Shown here piece by piece: positions 43,682 to 52,110 of a DNA stretch of 64,000 nt; the first letter of the stretch is position 1; every line of letters begins with the position of its first letter. Source of the stretch: an uncultured Acidiphilium sp. Lineage in GTDB: Bacteria > Bacillota > Clostridia > Christensenellales > Borkfalkiaceae. Both the position numbers and the translations under genes were made by a program. The notes under the pieces were generated by a model. The model had not been told where the DNA came from, made no database searches, and was given only the letters and a program-made list of their open reading frames with translations. The stretch is from assembly GCA_902495325.1 (NCBI GenBank), contig CABUWK010000003.1, positions 1-64,000 on the forward strand, read 5' to 3'.

Positions 43682-45616
43682 TTATAAAACGCCTTCGTTA
43701 TCGGTTTTCTTTGCAATGTTGTTCGTTACGATAACGAGCACAAGACCTATCATCCCCTGTATGAGCCCGAACGCGGTAGCCATCGCATAACCGGAACCGC
43801 CCATAACCGCCGAGTAAGCCATCGATCCGACGATGTAAGTCGAATTGCTCAGATACTGGCTTCCGTTTGTCAGTGCGAGCACCTGTTCGTAGTTATCTCT
43901 TATCAGGTTGCCCGCATCCATGATAAGCTGAAGCATGATCACGTTTGCGATCCCCGGAATAGTGACGGTTATAATCTTTCTGAACCTTCCGCCGCCGTCG
44001 ATACTGCAGGCGTCGTACAGTTCGGAGTTGATGCAACCGAGTGCGGACATGTAGATTATGGTTCCCCATCCGAGCGACTTCCACATCGACGAAAGCGCCA
44101 GAAATATCCACCAGACGGTCGTGTTTTCGCTGTACCAGTCTTTCACGTAAGCCTGACCTTTAAAAAGAGAAATGATCCTGTTGAGAAGACCGCCGTCCAT
44201 CGCGAAAATCGAAAGCGCCATACCGCCGACCGCGATCCAGGAAATAAAGTTCGGCAGATAGGATATCGTTCTTATCACCGACTTCGCCTTGCCGGAATGC
44301 ACTTCGTTGATCATCAGCGCGAAGATAAGAATCGCGGGGAAGTTTGTGGCGACCCTGATCAGCGAAATGTAGATCGTATTTCTGAAGACCAGGAATACGT
44401 TTTCGTCCGCACCCGTCACGATGTGCCTGAAATATTTTAACCCGACCCATTCGCTGCCGGCAAAACCGTCGGTCAGCGTGAAGTCCTTGAAGGCGATAAA
44501 CACGCCGAACATAGGTACATAACAGAACGTAACCACGAGGATCGCGCTCGGAATCAGCATAAAATATATCATTTTGTGCCGTTTCATTTTCGCGAACTTC
44601 TCACCGCGGAAAAAATTCTTTACCCTGCCCGTCGCCAGGGCAAAAACAAACAGAGCCGCAAGCGCGACGCCAAGCCCGGCAAGACATCCGATCAGAATGT
44701 AGTTCGGAAAGTTTTTATAAGCGAAGTAGCCGAGCATATAATCGATTTCCGCTCTCTCGATCACTTCCTTCTTCAAGGGTTTTCCGTCTTCGTAAACGAT
44801 CTTGCCGCTTTCGTCCGTAACGTAATCGTAACCGACGACGTTTGCGGTCGTTCTGAACGAAGTTATTTCTATTTTGTTTTTCCCGACGACCTTCATCCCG
44901 TGCGACGACGTATAGGTTATCCTGCCCGGAACTTCGAGAACGATCTTATCCAGAAAACCGACCCCCGCAAGACGGAACAATCCGAAATATTCTTTTCCGG
45001 ATGCGGCGGAAGCCGCTTCCGCAAATTCTTCCACGCCGACCGTTTTCCCGGAAGACACTTCCACGGGAAGTATTTTCACATCGGGATTTTTTATCATTTT
45101 ATACTGTCCTATCGGCAGCGAACCTTTCACTTTCATGACCGACTTTACGAGATAACCGTCGGCAATATCGGCAAGTTCGGTATAAGTCGAGCTCGTCGCG
45201 CTTGCGTAAGCGGAGAATTTATCCCACGCGAACCAGTTCCATGCGCTCGTAAGTCTCGCGCTCAGTCTTCTCGTTCCGATACCGACTTTATAGGCGGTTC
45301 CCTCTTCTCTGATATATTTAAGGTCAAGGGTATCGCTGTCGGCAGAGTTGTTGATCAGTATTTTAACGCTTTCCTTTACGAAAGTCGAGAAATCGTCGAA
45401 ATCGCCGAGATATCCGGGCAATCTGTCCTTCTGGATCACCATATCGATTTCCGCCCTGCCCGACTTGTCGAGTTTCGCTTTGGCGTAAGACCCGGTTTCC
45501 GTATCGCCGGCGGCTTTCGCCGTTGCCGGTACGGCAAGTGCCATCGAAAAACACAAAACGATAAGCACGGCAAGCACCGCCGCGATATATCCCGTCAAAT
45601 TTCTCGTCTTTCTCAT
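43682..45616 (-). CDS. LplB-type ABC permease fused to a secreted N-terminal domain
   Basis: 644-residue fusion, about twice the normal permease length. Residues 1-36 are a signal peptide (IAAVLAVLIVLCFSMALAVPATAKAA). Residues 37-305 form an extracytoplasmic beta-rich domain with no permease similarity; its end (LEVPGRITYTSSHGMKVVG) recalls LppM/DUF3153-like lipoprotein domains. An added helix spans ~307-328. From ~344 the sequence is a normal LplB-type permease: MKRHKMIYFMLIPSAILVV, and EAA loop ELYDACSIDGGGRFRKI. The frame is continuous, so it is not a read-through artefact seen here. CGAAAGGTG precedes the ATG at 45616. First gene of the 14-gene operon. The extra domain may bind or hand over substrate. 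Confidence 0.85.
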   Translation of the reverse strand: MRKTRNLTGYIAAVLAVLIVLCFSMALAVPATAKAAGDTETGSYAKAKLDKSGRAEIDMVIQKDRLPGYLGDFDDFSTFVKESVKILINNSADSDTLDLKYIREEGTAYKVGIGTRRLSARLTSAWNWFAWDKFSAYASATSSTYTELADIADGYLVKSVMKVKGSLPIGQYKMIKNPDVKILPVEVSSGKTVGVEEFAEAASAASGKEYFGLFRLAGVGFLDKIVLEVPGRITYTSSHGMKVVGKNKIEITSFRTTANVVGYDYVTDESGKIVYEDGKPLKKEVIERAEIDYMLGYFAYKNFPNYILIGCLAGLGVALAALFVFALATGRVKNFFRGEKFAKMKRHKMIYFMLIPSAILVVTFCYVPMFGVFIAFKDFTLTDGFAGSEWVGLKYFRHIVTGADENVFLVFRNTIYISLIRVATNFPAILIFALMINEVHSGKAKSVIRTISYLPNFISWIAVGGMALSIFAMDGGLLNRIISLFKGQAYVKDWYSENTTVWWIFLALSSMWKSLGWGTIIYMSALGCINSELYDACSIDGGGRFRKIITVTIPGIANVIMLQLIMDAGNLIRDNYEQVLALTNGSQYLSNSTYIVGSMAYSAVMGGSGYAMATAFGLIQGMIGLVLVIVTNNIAKKTDNEGVL

Positions 45617-45740
45617 ATTTTCACCTTTCGGGGGCACTTCTTCGCTTTTCCGGCGAAGAGCGGAGAAATCCGCCCGCCCGTTCCGCATTCGTACACAGGA
45701 AACCGCACAAAACGTTTTTCTGCAACTTTTTTACTATTTT

Positions 45741-45769
45741 ATTATAACGCGCACATGGTGAATTGTCTT
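45741..45769 (-). promoter_or_regulatory. Promoter of the 14-gene operon
   Basis: Minus-strand AAGACA (45764-45769) and perfect TATAAT (45741-45746), 17-bp spacer, 125 bases upstream of the first start codon. The weak -35 fits control by an activator such as the divergent AraC protein. Confidence 0.55.
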
Positions 45770-45933
45770 TCTTTTTTTTATCAACAAACTGTGAATTATT
45801 GACTATTTCCCGACTGTTTCATGAAAATAAACGGCAGACTTATCCCGTTTTTACGGCTGCAAATTGGCATTTTTTGATTGCAACGCTTATTATATAAGTT
45901 AAAATTTAACAATCCCCGTTTTTTGATTTTCTC

Positions 45934-45962
45934 TTGACAAAGGGGCATTATAGTATTATAAT
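45934..45962 (+). promoter_or_regulatory. Sigma-A promoter of the AraC-type regulator
   Basis: Perfect TTGACA (45934-45939) and TATAAT (45957-45962) with a 17-bp spacer, 31 bases ahead of the start codon. Confidence 0.85.
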
Positions 45963-45993
45963 CGTTATATGATAAGTTTTCGGAGAATTTTGA

Positions 45994-46890
45994 ATGTCAA
46001 AAAATACAAACTATCCCATTTATAATTTTAATTTGATCGACGGGCTCTATACGAATTTAATTTTTAACCACAATATCGAGCGTCATTGCCACATTTTCTG
46101 GGAGATCACGGTATCTCTGAAAGGCGAATACGTAAATCATTTCGACAGCGGCGACATGCTGCTGAAAGCGTGCAGTTTAACGATTATCCGTCCTTCCGAC
46201 ATTCATTACGTCAATATAAAAGAAACTTCGGCTGTATACCGGGACATCTACGTTTCCGACGAAAAAATGCGCCGTTTTTCGGAAGTGATACACGAAGGAT
46301 TATACGACGAATTGTTGCAAAGCCCCACTCCGATCACCTGCGTGATAGATAAGGCGCATATGGATTCGATCGAAGCAACCGCCACGAAAATCACGAACTT
46401 AAAGGGCAGCCTGAGCAAAAACGAAATAACGATCCTTCACAATTGCCTGGTATCGGAAGCGCTTTCCGCCTATGCGGAAACGAGATATTATCCGGGCAAA
46501 CAGACGCCGGACTGGATTCTCGATATGCTTTCGAAACTGAATCTGCACACCTCGTCGGAATTAGATCCCCCTATTTCGTCGCTGCCGGACCTTATCGAAC
46601 AAATCGGTTACAGCCACGGGCATATCTGCAGAAAATTCAAGGAATATTTCGGATGCACGCTAATCCAGTACATAAACCGTCAGAAAATGGCATATTCAAC
46701 CACTCTGCTGTTAAACACGAATTTATCCGTTTCGGATATCGCTCAGACACTCGGTTATTCAAATCAGAGCAACTACATAAACTCTTTCAAAAAGGAATAC
46801 GGGATGTCCCCGCTGAACTGGCGTAAAAACAATCTGAAGCTCGTTCATCCCGCCGACCCGCCGTCGGACCGCAACAAAGACGAGACATAA
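45994..46890 (+). CDS. AraC-family transcriptional regulator
   Basis: 298-residue regulator. The N-terminal part is a cupin-like sensor (IERHCHIFWEITVSLKGEYVNHF, then IIRPSDIHYV). The C-terminal ~100 residues hold two helix-turn-helix motifs: the first around LPDLIEQIGYSHGHICRKF and the second around VSDIAQTLGYSNQSNYINSF. GGAGAATTTTGA precedes the ATG. It is divergent from the 14-gene operon and therefore its likely regulator. A 40-bp palindromic terminator follows immediately. Confidence 0.92.
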   Translation: MSKNTNYPIYNFNLIDGLYTNLIFNHNIERHCHIFWEITVSLKGEYVNHFDSGDMLLKACSLTIIRPSDIHYVNIKETSAVYRDIYVSDEKMRRFSEVIHEGLYDELLQSPTPITCVIDKAHMDSIEATATKITNLKGSLSKNEITILHNCLVSEALSAYAETRYYPGKQTPDWILDMLSKLNLHTSSELDPPISSLPDLIEQIGYSHGHICRKFKEYFGCTLIQYINRQKMAYSTTLLLNTNLSVSDIAQTLGYSNQSNYINSFKKEYGMSPLNWRKNNLKLVHPADPPSDRNKDET

Positions 46891-46928
46891 AAAATCTGCC
46901 CCGGAAAATTTTCCGGGGCAGATTTTTT
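46889..46928. terminator. Bidirectional terminator, perfect 40-bp palindrome
   Basis: A run of six A, TCTGCCCCGG, AAAATTTT, then the exact reverse complement ending in six T. It overlaps the AraC stop codon region and separates the convergent AraC and decarboxylase-like genes. Confidence 0.92.
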
Positions 46929-46947
46929 GCCGCTGTCTATAAAGCCA

Positions 46948-46963
46948 GGCATTCGCCGTCACT
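46948..46963. repeat. Copy of the short intergenic repeat
   Basis: GGCATTCGCCGTCACT, identical to 20642-20657. It overlaps the stop codon (46959-46961) of the decarboxylase-like gene on the minus strand. Confidence 0.5.
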
Positions 46964-47282
46964 CTTTTGTATAAACTTCTTTTGCCATGCGGAAAGCCGC
47001 CCATGCGTTCGGCCAGCCGGCATAAAACGCGAGCTGCGTTAAAATTCCCGCCATTTCGCTTTGCGTCACTCCGTTTTTCTTTGCCGATTCCAGATGATAT
47101 TTTAAAGAGGAATCGGTGATCCCTTTTCCGATCAGAGCCGAGATCGTAACGATCGAGCGCAGTTTCAGGGGAAGTTCTTCCTCTCTCGCCCAGACTTCGC
47201 CGAAAAGCACGTCGTCGTTCAGTTCGGCAAACTTCGGCGCGAATTCTCCGAGCGCGTCTCTCCCCGCGGTTTGTTTTTTCAT
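46959..47282 (-). CDS. Carboxymuconolactone decarboxylase family protein
   Basis: 107-residue helical protein of the CMD family. It shows the typical LKLRSIVTISALIGKGIT and LKYHLESAKKNGVTQSEMAGILTQLAFYAGWPNAWAAF order, but with no CxxC pair, so it is not an AhpD-type peroxidase. Such proteins often pair with a cupin oxidoreductase-like protein under a LysR regulator, exactly as here. The start overlaps the cupin stop as ATGA at 47279-47282. The physiological reaction is unknown. Confidence 0.85.
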   Translation of the reverse strand: MKKQTAGRDALGEFAPKFAELNDDVLFGEVWAREEELPLKLRSIVTISALIGKGITDSSLKYHLESAKKNGVTQSEMAGILTQLAFYAGWPNAWAAFRMAKEVYTKE

Positions 47283-47720
47283 CTTTCTACCCTCCCCGGC
47301 AATTTGTCGTATTCTTCGTCCGTCACCGGTTCGCACCATTCCGTGCGGCAGTCCTTTCCCGGCACTTCGACGGCAATGTGCGAAAACCACGAATCCGCCT
47401 TCGCTCCGTGCCAGTGTTTTACGTTTGCGGGGATCGCGACCACCGAACCCGCTTTTAAAGAAACGGGATCTTTTCCTTCCTCGCAATACCATCCTTCGCC
47501 CGCGATGCAGATCAGGATCTGACCGCCCCCCTTCGGACGCATGATGAATGTGCCAGTTGTTTCTGCACTTCGGTTCAAACGTAACGTTTGCGAGAAACAA
47601 CCCGCATTCCGGATCGGTCAAAGGGTTCAGGAAAGAAGTCCCGATAAAATATTTCGCGTAAGCGGTGTTTTCTTCGCCCTTTCCGAAAACGTTCTTTTCG
47701 TTAAATTCTTTTTCTTCCAT
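47279..47720 (-). pseudogene. Cupin-domain protein gene, interrupted by a 1-base frameshift
   Basis: The gene starts at ATG 47720 (GGGGAGAG upstream) and reads MEEKEFNEKNVFGKG... to NNWHIHHA, a cupin metal motif. It then loses frame at a run of six C (47526-47531, six G on the coding strand). Dropping one base restores ASEGGGQILICIAGEGW, followed by IPANVKHWHGAKADSWF and a stop overlapping the next ATG. The repaired protein has 146 residues and both cupin motifs, typical of small single-domain cupins. The shift may be a sequencing error, a recent mutation or a phase-variable tract. With the CMD-like neighbour it likely forms a redox or detoxification pair. Confidence 0.85.
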
Positions 47721-47761
47721 TGATTCTCTCCCCGCGACCGCCCTTCGGGCGAACGCTCTTA

Positions 47762-47805
47762 TCCGGACGATCCGGGCGTTTCCGGTGTTTTCCGGCACTT
47801 TCCGG
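47762..47805. repeat. Five helically phased TCCGG repeats
   Basis: TCCGG occurs at 47762, 47771, 47781, 47791 and 47801 (spacing 9, 10, 10 and 10), then runs into the palindrome GGAACGGACGTTCC at 47804-47817. The array lies in the untranslated leader of the cupin operon. Confidence 0.6.
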
Positions 47806-47841
47806 AACGGACGTTCCGCCCGCGCCCCGATCTCCGCTTTT

Positions 47842-47870
47842 ATTTTATCACAAAATTTGTTGACTGTGAA
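47842..47870 (-). promoter_or_regulatory. Promoter of the cupin/decarboxylase operon
   Basis: Minus-strand TTCACA (47865-47870) and TAAAAT (47842-47847) with a 17-bp spacer. Its -35 overlaps that of the divergent LysR promoter by one base. Confidence 0.6.
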
Positions 47871-47888
47871 TCGACTATTTGTTATAAT
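47860..47888 (+). promoter_or_regulatory. Promoter of the LysR regulator
   Basis: TTGACT (47860-47865) and TATAAT (47883-47888) with a 17-bp spacer, 84 bases ahead of the start. The abutting divergent promoters make joint control by LysR likely. Confidence 0.8.
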
Positions 47889-47971
47889 GGTATCAACCGT
47901 TTGTTTACACTGTCCGGTTCCGCCGGCTTTCCGTCCGGCAGGATCCCGTTCGATACGGGGAGGAAAATTTT

Positions 47972-48868
47972 ATGTACGACCGTTTGCTCGACAGTTTTAT
48001 CGCCGTGGTGAACAGCGGCAGTTTCACCAAAGCCGCAGACACCCTTTACGTGTCCCCCACGGGCATTATGAAACAGATCAACGCACTGGAAACAAGGCTC
48101 GGGATAAAACTGCTCGTCCGCACCTCTTCCGGGGTGAAACCGACGCCCGCCGGGGAAAAAATTTACCGCAGCGCGAAGTTTATGATCGACTATTCGGAAA
48201 AAGCCGTTCTCGAAGCCAAAGCGGAAGAAGCCCGCTACGAAACGACCTTCTGCGTGGGCACTTCTCTTCTGAACCCGGCAAAGCCTTTTATGGATCTGTG
48301 GTATCGCGTGAATGCGGATTTCGCCGACTATAAACTTCACCTCGTTCCCTTTGAGGATGCGCACGAAGGCATTTTATCCGAAATAGCAAAACTCGGCGAA
48401 AAATTCGATTTTCTCATCGGCGTGTGCGACTCCCGCGCATGGTTGTCTCTGTGCTGTTTTTTCAAACTCGGAACCTATAAAAAAATGATCGCCGTGCCCC
48501 GCAATCACAGGCTTGCCGGGAAAAGCGTGATTTCCCTCGACGATCTTCGCGGAGAAACTCTGATGATGGTAAAGCGCGTCGATTCCGGCGTGAACGACGC
48601 CATCCGGAACGATCTCGAAACCAACCATCCGGAAATCGCCATCGAAGATACCTCGCAGTTTTACGACCTTTCCGTTTTTAACCGTTGTGCGGAAACGGGA
48701 AACGTTCTTCTGACCGTGGAATGCTGGAAGGACGTTCATCCCGGGCTCGTCACCATTCCCGTCGACTGGAATTACGAAATTCCTTACGGTATTCTGTACG
48801 CGAACGATTCCCCTGCAGACGTCCTCGATTTTATCGGGCATGTGGATAAATTGCTGCATTCCGACTGA
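47972..48868 (+). CDS. LysR-family transcriptional regulator
   Basis: 298-residue LysR protein. The N-terminal winged helix-turn-helix covers residues 1-60 (LLDSFIAVVNSGSFTKAADT, then QINALETRLGIKLLVR). The rest is the periplasmic-binding-protein-like effector domain, with FLIGVCDSRAW and KKMIAVPRNHRLAGK marking typical strands. GGGGAGGAAAA precedes the ATG. It is divergent from the cupin/CMD pair and very probably regulates it. A terminator follows at 48923. Confidence 0.93.
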   Translation: MYDRLLDSFIAVVNSGSFTKAADTLYVSPTGIMKQINALETRLGIKLLVRTSSGVKPTPAGEKIYRSAKFMIDYSEKAVLEAKAEEARYETTFCVGTSLLNPAKPFMDLWYRVNADFADYKLHLVPFEDAHEGILSEIAKLGEKFDFLIGVCDSRAWLSLCCFFKLGTYKKMIAVPRNHRLAGKSVISLDDLRGETLMMVKRVDSGVNDAIRNDLETNHPEIAIEDTSQFYDLSVFNRCAETGNVLLTVECWKDVHPGLVTIPVDWNYEIPYGILYANDSPADVLDFIGHVDKLLHSD

Positions 48869-48922
48869 AATTCAGACAGGAGGTCTTTGCCGTTTTCTGC
48901 TGCGCCCTTGTATTTACAAAGC

Positions 48923-48960
48923 AAAAATCCCGCGATAATCGACTTATCGCGGGATTTTAT
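48923..48960. terminator. Terminator after the LysR gene
   Basis: AAAAATCCCGCGATAA pairs with TTATCGCGGGATTTT around the loop TCGAC, giving a bidirectional structure between convergent genes. Its core CGATAATCGACTTATCG is identical to the core of the terminator at 56812. Confidence 0.88.
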
Positions 48961-48984
48961 TGATCTTTTGTCAAACAATCGCGA

Positions 48985-49899
48985 TCACGCTTCCGAAAAT
49001 TCAAGCGTAACGAGGAAATTCACGCTTTCGCCAGCCTTCACGGTACGGTACGCAAAATCCGGCTTATCAAGAAAGGAGGTACACGGCTCGATCCCGAGCG
49101 CGTAATCGCCGCTCGCGCCGCTTTTCCATTCCACAAGGCAAGGGAGAGTATCGCCGGAATAACCGATCGTAAGGCTTTTCCCGAGAATCGGATTCACGAC
49201 CTTCACCCGAGGGGTTTTCAGGAGGATAAAATAACAACGTTCTTCTTCGTTATCGACGGGTGGCTGAAATTTTTTCACGTCGGAAAGCGCGGCTTTCGCC
49301 CATTCCGTACGGGGAACGATCGATTCTTCGTCATACGCGATCGTCGTCCGGTCGCAGAGGAAAGGATACCCGCTGTTGATATGATACAACAGACAATAGG
49401 GTTCGTCCCGATAACCCTCGTTTCTCAAAGTGTCGGAAATTTCAATCCTGCCGGAGCCTGCGGGAATAAAAATCTTTCGCGTAAAACAAAGATTCTGCCC
49501 GAACAAGGCGGAATCGCGGATCTCCCCTTCGATCGTCGCCCCCGTTTCTTCCGCACGGGCGGTAAAAACGGTTGCGGGAATATGATGCAGATTCCCGTGC
49601 AGGGCGTGCCCTTCGATCGCGCCGATCGCATCCAACCCGCAGGTATAAAGCATTCCCCCGGGGAAAGAACGATGAAAGCCTTCTTCTTTTCTCGCCGTAA
49701 TGCCGTTTCTGGAAATAAAATTCATGCTCATTCCCCGATAGAACACGCGGGAAATATCAAGCGCGCGGTTTTCGAGAAATTCAACGTTCATTACGCCGTT
49801 GGAAACGGTAATCGTTTTCAGCCCGGCGCGCTCTCCGTCCGTACAGACGGCGCGGACGACTTCGCAAAGCTGCGAAAGATGATTCACTTCTCTTCTCAT
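48985..49899 (-). CDS. DUF4432 aldose-1-epimerase-like protein
   Basis: 304-residue protein of the DUF4432 family, a branch of the galactose-mutarotase fold. Signature stretches are ENRALDISRVFYRGMSMNF, GGMLYTCGLDAIGA and EGHALHGNLHHIPA, whose histidines sit where epimerases hold the substrate. There is no signal peptide. The ATG at 49899 lies one base after the GH78 stop, with AGAAGGGAGAA upstream, so the two genes are co-translated. It may interconvert anomers of the rhamnose or other sugar released by GH78; this is inferred. Confidence 0.8.
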   Translation of the reverse strand: MRREVNHLSQLCEVVRAVCTDGERAGLKTITVSNGVMNVEFLENRALDISRVFYRGMSMNFISRNGITARKEEGFHRSFPGGMLYTCGLDAIGAIEGHALHGNLHHIPATVFTARAEETGATIEGEIRDSALFGQNLCFTRKIFIPAGSGRIEISDTLRNEGYRDEPYCLLYHINSGYPFLCDRTTIAYDEESIVPRTEWAKAALSDVKKFQPPVDNEEERCYFILLKTPRVKVVNPILGKSLTIGYSGDTLPCLVEWKSGASGDYALGIEPCTSFLDKPDFAYRTVKAGESVNFLVTLEFSEA

Positions 49900-49900
49900 G

Positions 49901-52045
49901 TCATTGTTCTCCCTTCTTTTCCGCAATCCCGCGAAAGCCCCCGCAATTTTCGGTAAGCAAAACGGCAATAAAAGAGGCAAAGCCGTGATCGAGGCTGCCG
50001 AATATGTTGTCGTGCTCCCAAAGGGTGCCCGTAAGGGTTGCCATTTTATAGAAATAATCGAGCGTTTCGTCAAAAACCTCGCGGGAAAGCCCTGCCTCGC
50101 TCAGCAGGATCAATCTCAGATAGTCTCCGATAAACGCATTGGAAGGATAAACTTCCGGATAAGTCTTCGCCGGATCTCTATTCGGTCCGAACTTTAAAAG
50201 AAGTTTGTTCCAGAGTTCCGGATAGTCTTCTCTCGTTGCCGTTTTCGTAAAGAAGGCATAATACTGGCAGGTTTCCGTCATATGCCCGGAAAGCGATAAT
50301 CTGCCGTTTTCTCTCACGGCGTTATCTTCGAAAAATTCCCCGTTAAACGACTTATCGCGTATCTTTTGCCTGATTTTTTTCGCTTTCTCCGAAAGCTCTT
50401 TCCTTCCGTACAGCGAAGAGACGGAATCAAGCGCGAGAGCGTAAAGCATATTCGAAGGATAGTTCACGCCCGCCACGAATGCGGGATCGTTCGCCTTGCT
50501 CCATTCAAGAAAGATCCACCCTTTCAGATTTTCGAGCAACCCGTCCTCGTTTTCGAACTTTTCAAAATATGCGAGAAGACCGTTTACCTTATCTTCGCTG
50601 AGTTTCGCGATACGGTCGCTTCCCGTGCGCCGCTTGTTTGCAAGAAGTTCGACGAGATACCACATTGCCCAATTCGGAATAAACAGATCCGGTTCGGAAA
50701 AATCCGCAGGGTAACACATCGGCACCATTTCTTCGGGAACGTTCGGCTGTTTTCCCGCCAGGGCAATGTTTTCCAGCAGGTTATTTTCCGCCTTGTTATC
50801 GCCCGTGAACAATTTTTCCGCCTGCGCGGAAAACCAGCTGTCGCACAGCCACCCCGCCCGCTCGCGGGAAGGACAATCGGTAAGCAGATCGACCGCGTTG
50901 TGGCGGAAGGTTCTCACGGCGGCGTCGATCACCGCATTCATTTTATCGTTTCCCGTGCGGAAAACAAAGTTTTTGCAGTCCGGATTTTCGTAGCGGATCA
51001 CGAACAGATTTTTCAGCCCGATTTCCCCTTTCGTTACGATCACCTTGACGTATTTCGCTGTATACGGCTCAAAGCAAAGAGGAGAATACTCTCCCGCCGC
51101 GACGTCATATTCCACGATATTAAAGGTTGTATTCCGATAAAAATCAACGTTAATCGGCTTATCGGCTGGCTTTTCTTTACGATAATCCACCTCGTCGAAA
51201 ATCATCAGCAGATGGGAATCGGTTTTTGCCGTAAACGAAAGCCCGAGAAATCCGGTTTCCGAACAGGCAAAGGAATAAACGGCATATTCCCCCGCTGAAA
51301 GTTTCCCCGTATACTTTTCTTTTTCCGAAAGGAAATACCGGAAAGAGGCAAGATCGTCCGACGGGAGAGTTTCGAGGGCGGCGATCGGAAAAATCCCGAG
51401 TTCGCTCATCGTTAAAAAGCGATCGCGCATCGGCGGCTCGGCTCCCTGATCGTCAAACGTACCGCACTCGGTAAAGCACGCGGCGCACCGATCGTATATC
51501 GGATACGAAACGCCGCGCGGCAGCAATTTTTTTTGCGGAAGAATTTCCGTTCCGCAAGAGTCCCGCACTTCGCCGTAAACAAGATTAAGCGGCTTACGAT
51601 ACACATAGCTTTCCGAAAACGGACGCTGATAGCTGAACCGCGCAACCTTTTGTACCCGTTCGGAAAGAACGCGGCATGAGAAATCGCCTTCCCTTCCCGT
51701 CGCTTTCACAACCCTTTCGCCCGACAGGATCTCCGCCTGCCAAAAAGGTTCCTCGTTCATACAATAAAAAGTATTGCTGCGATACCCCGCCACCTCAAAT
51801 ACGATCACGGTCTCCTCGCCGGAATCGAACTCGTATTCGTCCACGCGGGCATATCCCTTTGCGGCACGTGCGGGACCGTAACCGAAAAACTTTCCGCCGA
51901 CGAACATGCGGTAAAAATTGCACGCCGTAACGCGGATCTTCGTTTTTCCTTTTTCCGCCTTTGCGGAAAAAAGGCACGTCACGTTCATTTCACCCCGTTT
52001 CTCTTTTGTCCATACGGGCTGAGCGATAGTAAAAAAACCATCCAT
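49901..52045 (-). CDS. GH78 alpha-L-rhamnosidase-like enzyme (second copy)
   Basis: 714-residue paralogue of the GH78 enzyme at 29289, colinear along its length. DCPSRERAGW is at 390-399, TLWEH lies near the end, and the last block is SLDHGFASF where the paralogue has SLNHGFGSY. There is no signal peptide. It has its own promoter with a built-in palindrome at 52121-52134 and forms a two-gene operon with the DUF4432 gene. Likely intracellular alpha-L-rhamnose removal from a substrate different from that of the large operon. Confidence 0.84.
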   Translation of the reverse strand: MDGFFTIAQPVWTKEKRGEMNVTCLFSAKAEKGKTKIRVTACNFYRMFVGGKFFGYGPARAAKGYARVDEYEFDSGEETVIVFEVAGYRSNTFYCMNEEPFWQAEILSGERVVKATGREGDFSCRVLSERVQKVARFSYQRPFSESYVYRKPLNLVYGEVRDSCGTEILPQKKLLPRGVSYPIYDRCAACFTECGTFDDQGAEPPMRDRFLTMSELGIFPIAALETLPSDDLASFRYFLSEKEKYTGKLSAGEYAVYSFACSETGFLGLSFTAKTDSHLLMIFDEVDYRKEKPADKPINVDFYRNTTFNIVEYDVAAGEYSPLCFEPYTAKYVKVIVTKGEIGLKNLFVIRYENPDCKNFVFRTGNDKMNAVIDAAVRTFRHNAVDLLTDCPSRERAGWLCDSWFSAQAEKLFTGDNKAENNLLENIALAGKQPNVPEEMVPMCYPADFSEPDLFIPNWAMWYLVELLANKRRTGSDRIAKLSEDKVNGLLAYFEKFENEDGLLENLKGWIFLEWSKANDPAFVAGVNYPSNMLYALALDSVSSLYGRKELSEKAKKIRQKIRDKSFNGEFFEDNAVRENGRLSLSGHMTETCQYYAFFTKTATREDYPELWNKLLLKFGPNRDPAKTYPEVYPSNAFIGDYLRLILLSEAGLSREVFDETLDYFYKMATLTGTLWEHDNIFGSLDHGFASFIAVLLTENCGGFRGIAEKKGEQ

Positions 52046-52110
52046 AATATTCTTTCCCTTCCATCGATCCGGAACACGCCTGTAAGCACGGACCTTCCTT
52101 TTTCTCTTCT

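Larger units (their letters stand above)
45617..45993. other. Divergent control region of the 14-gene operon
   Basis: 377 non-coding bases separate the fused permease (-) from an AraC regulator (+). They contain a promoter in each direction, a 13-bp palindrome GTTAAAATTTAAC at 45898-45910 and several A/T tracts. No small ORF with a ribosome binding site was seen. Confidence 0.6.

Noticed and set aside
47762..47817. CRISPR-like array
   Set aside because: The repeat unit is only five bases with 4-5-base gaps, and no cas gene is in the window.
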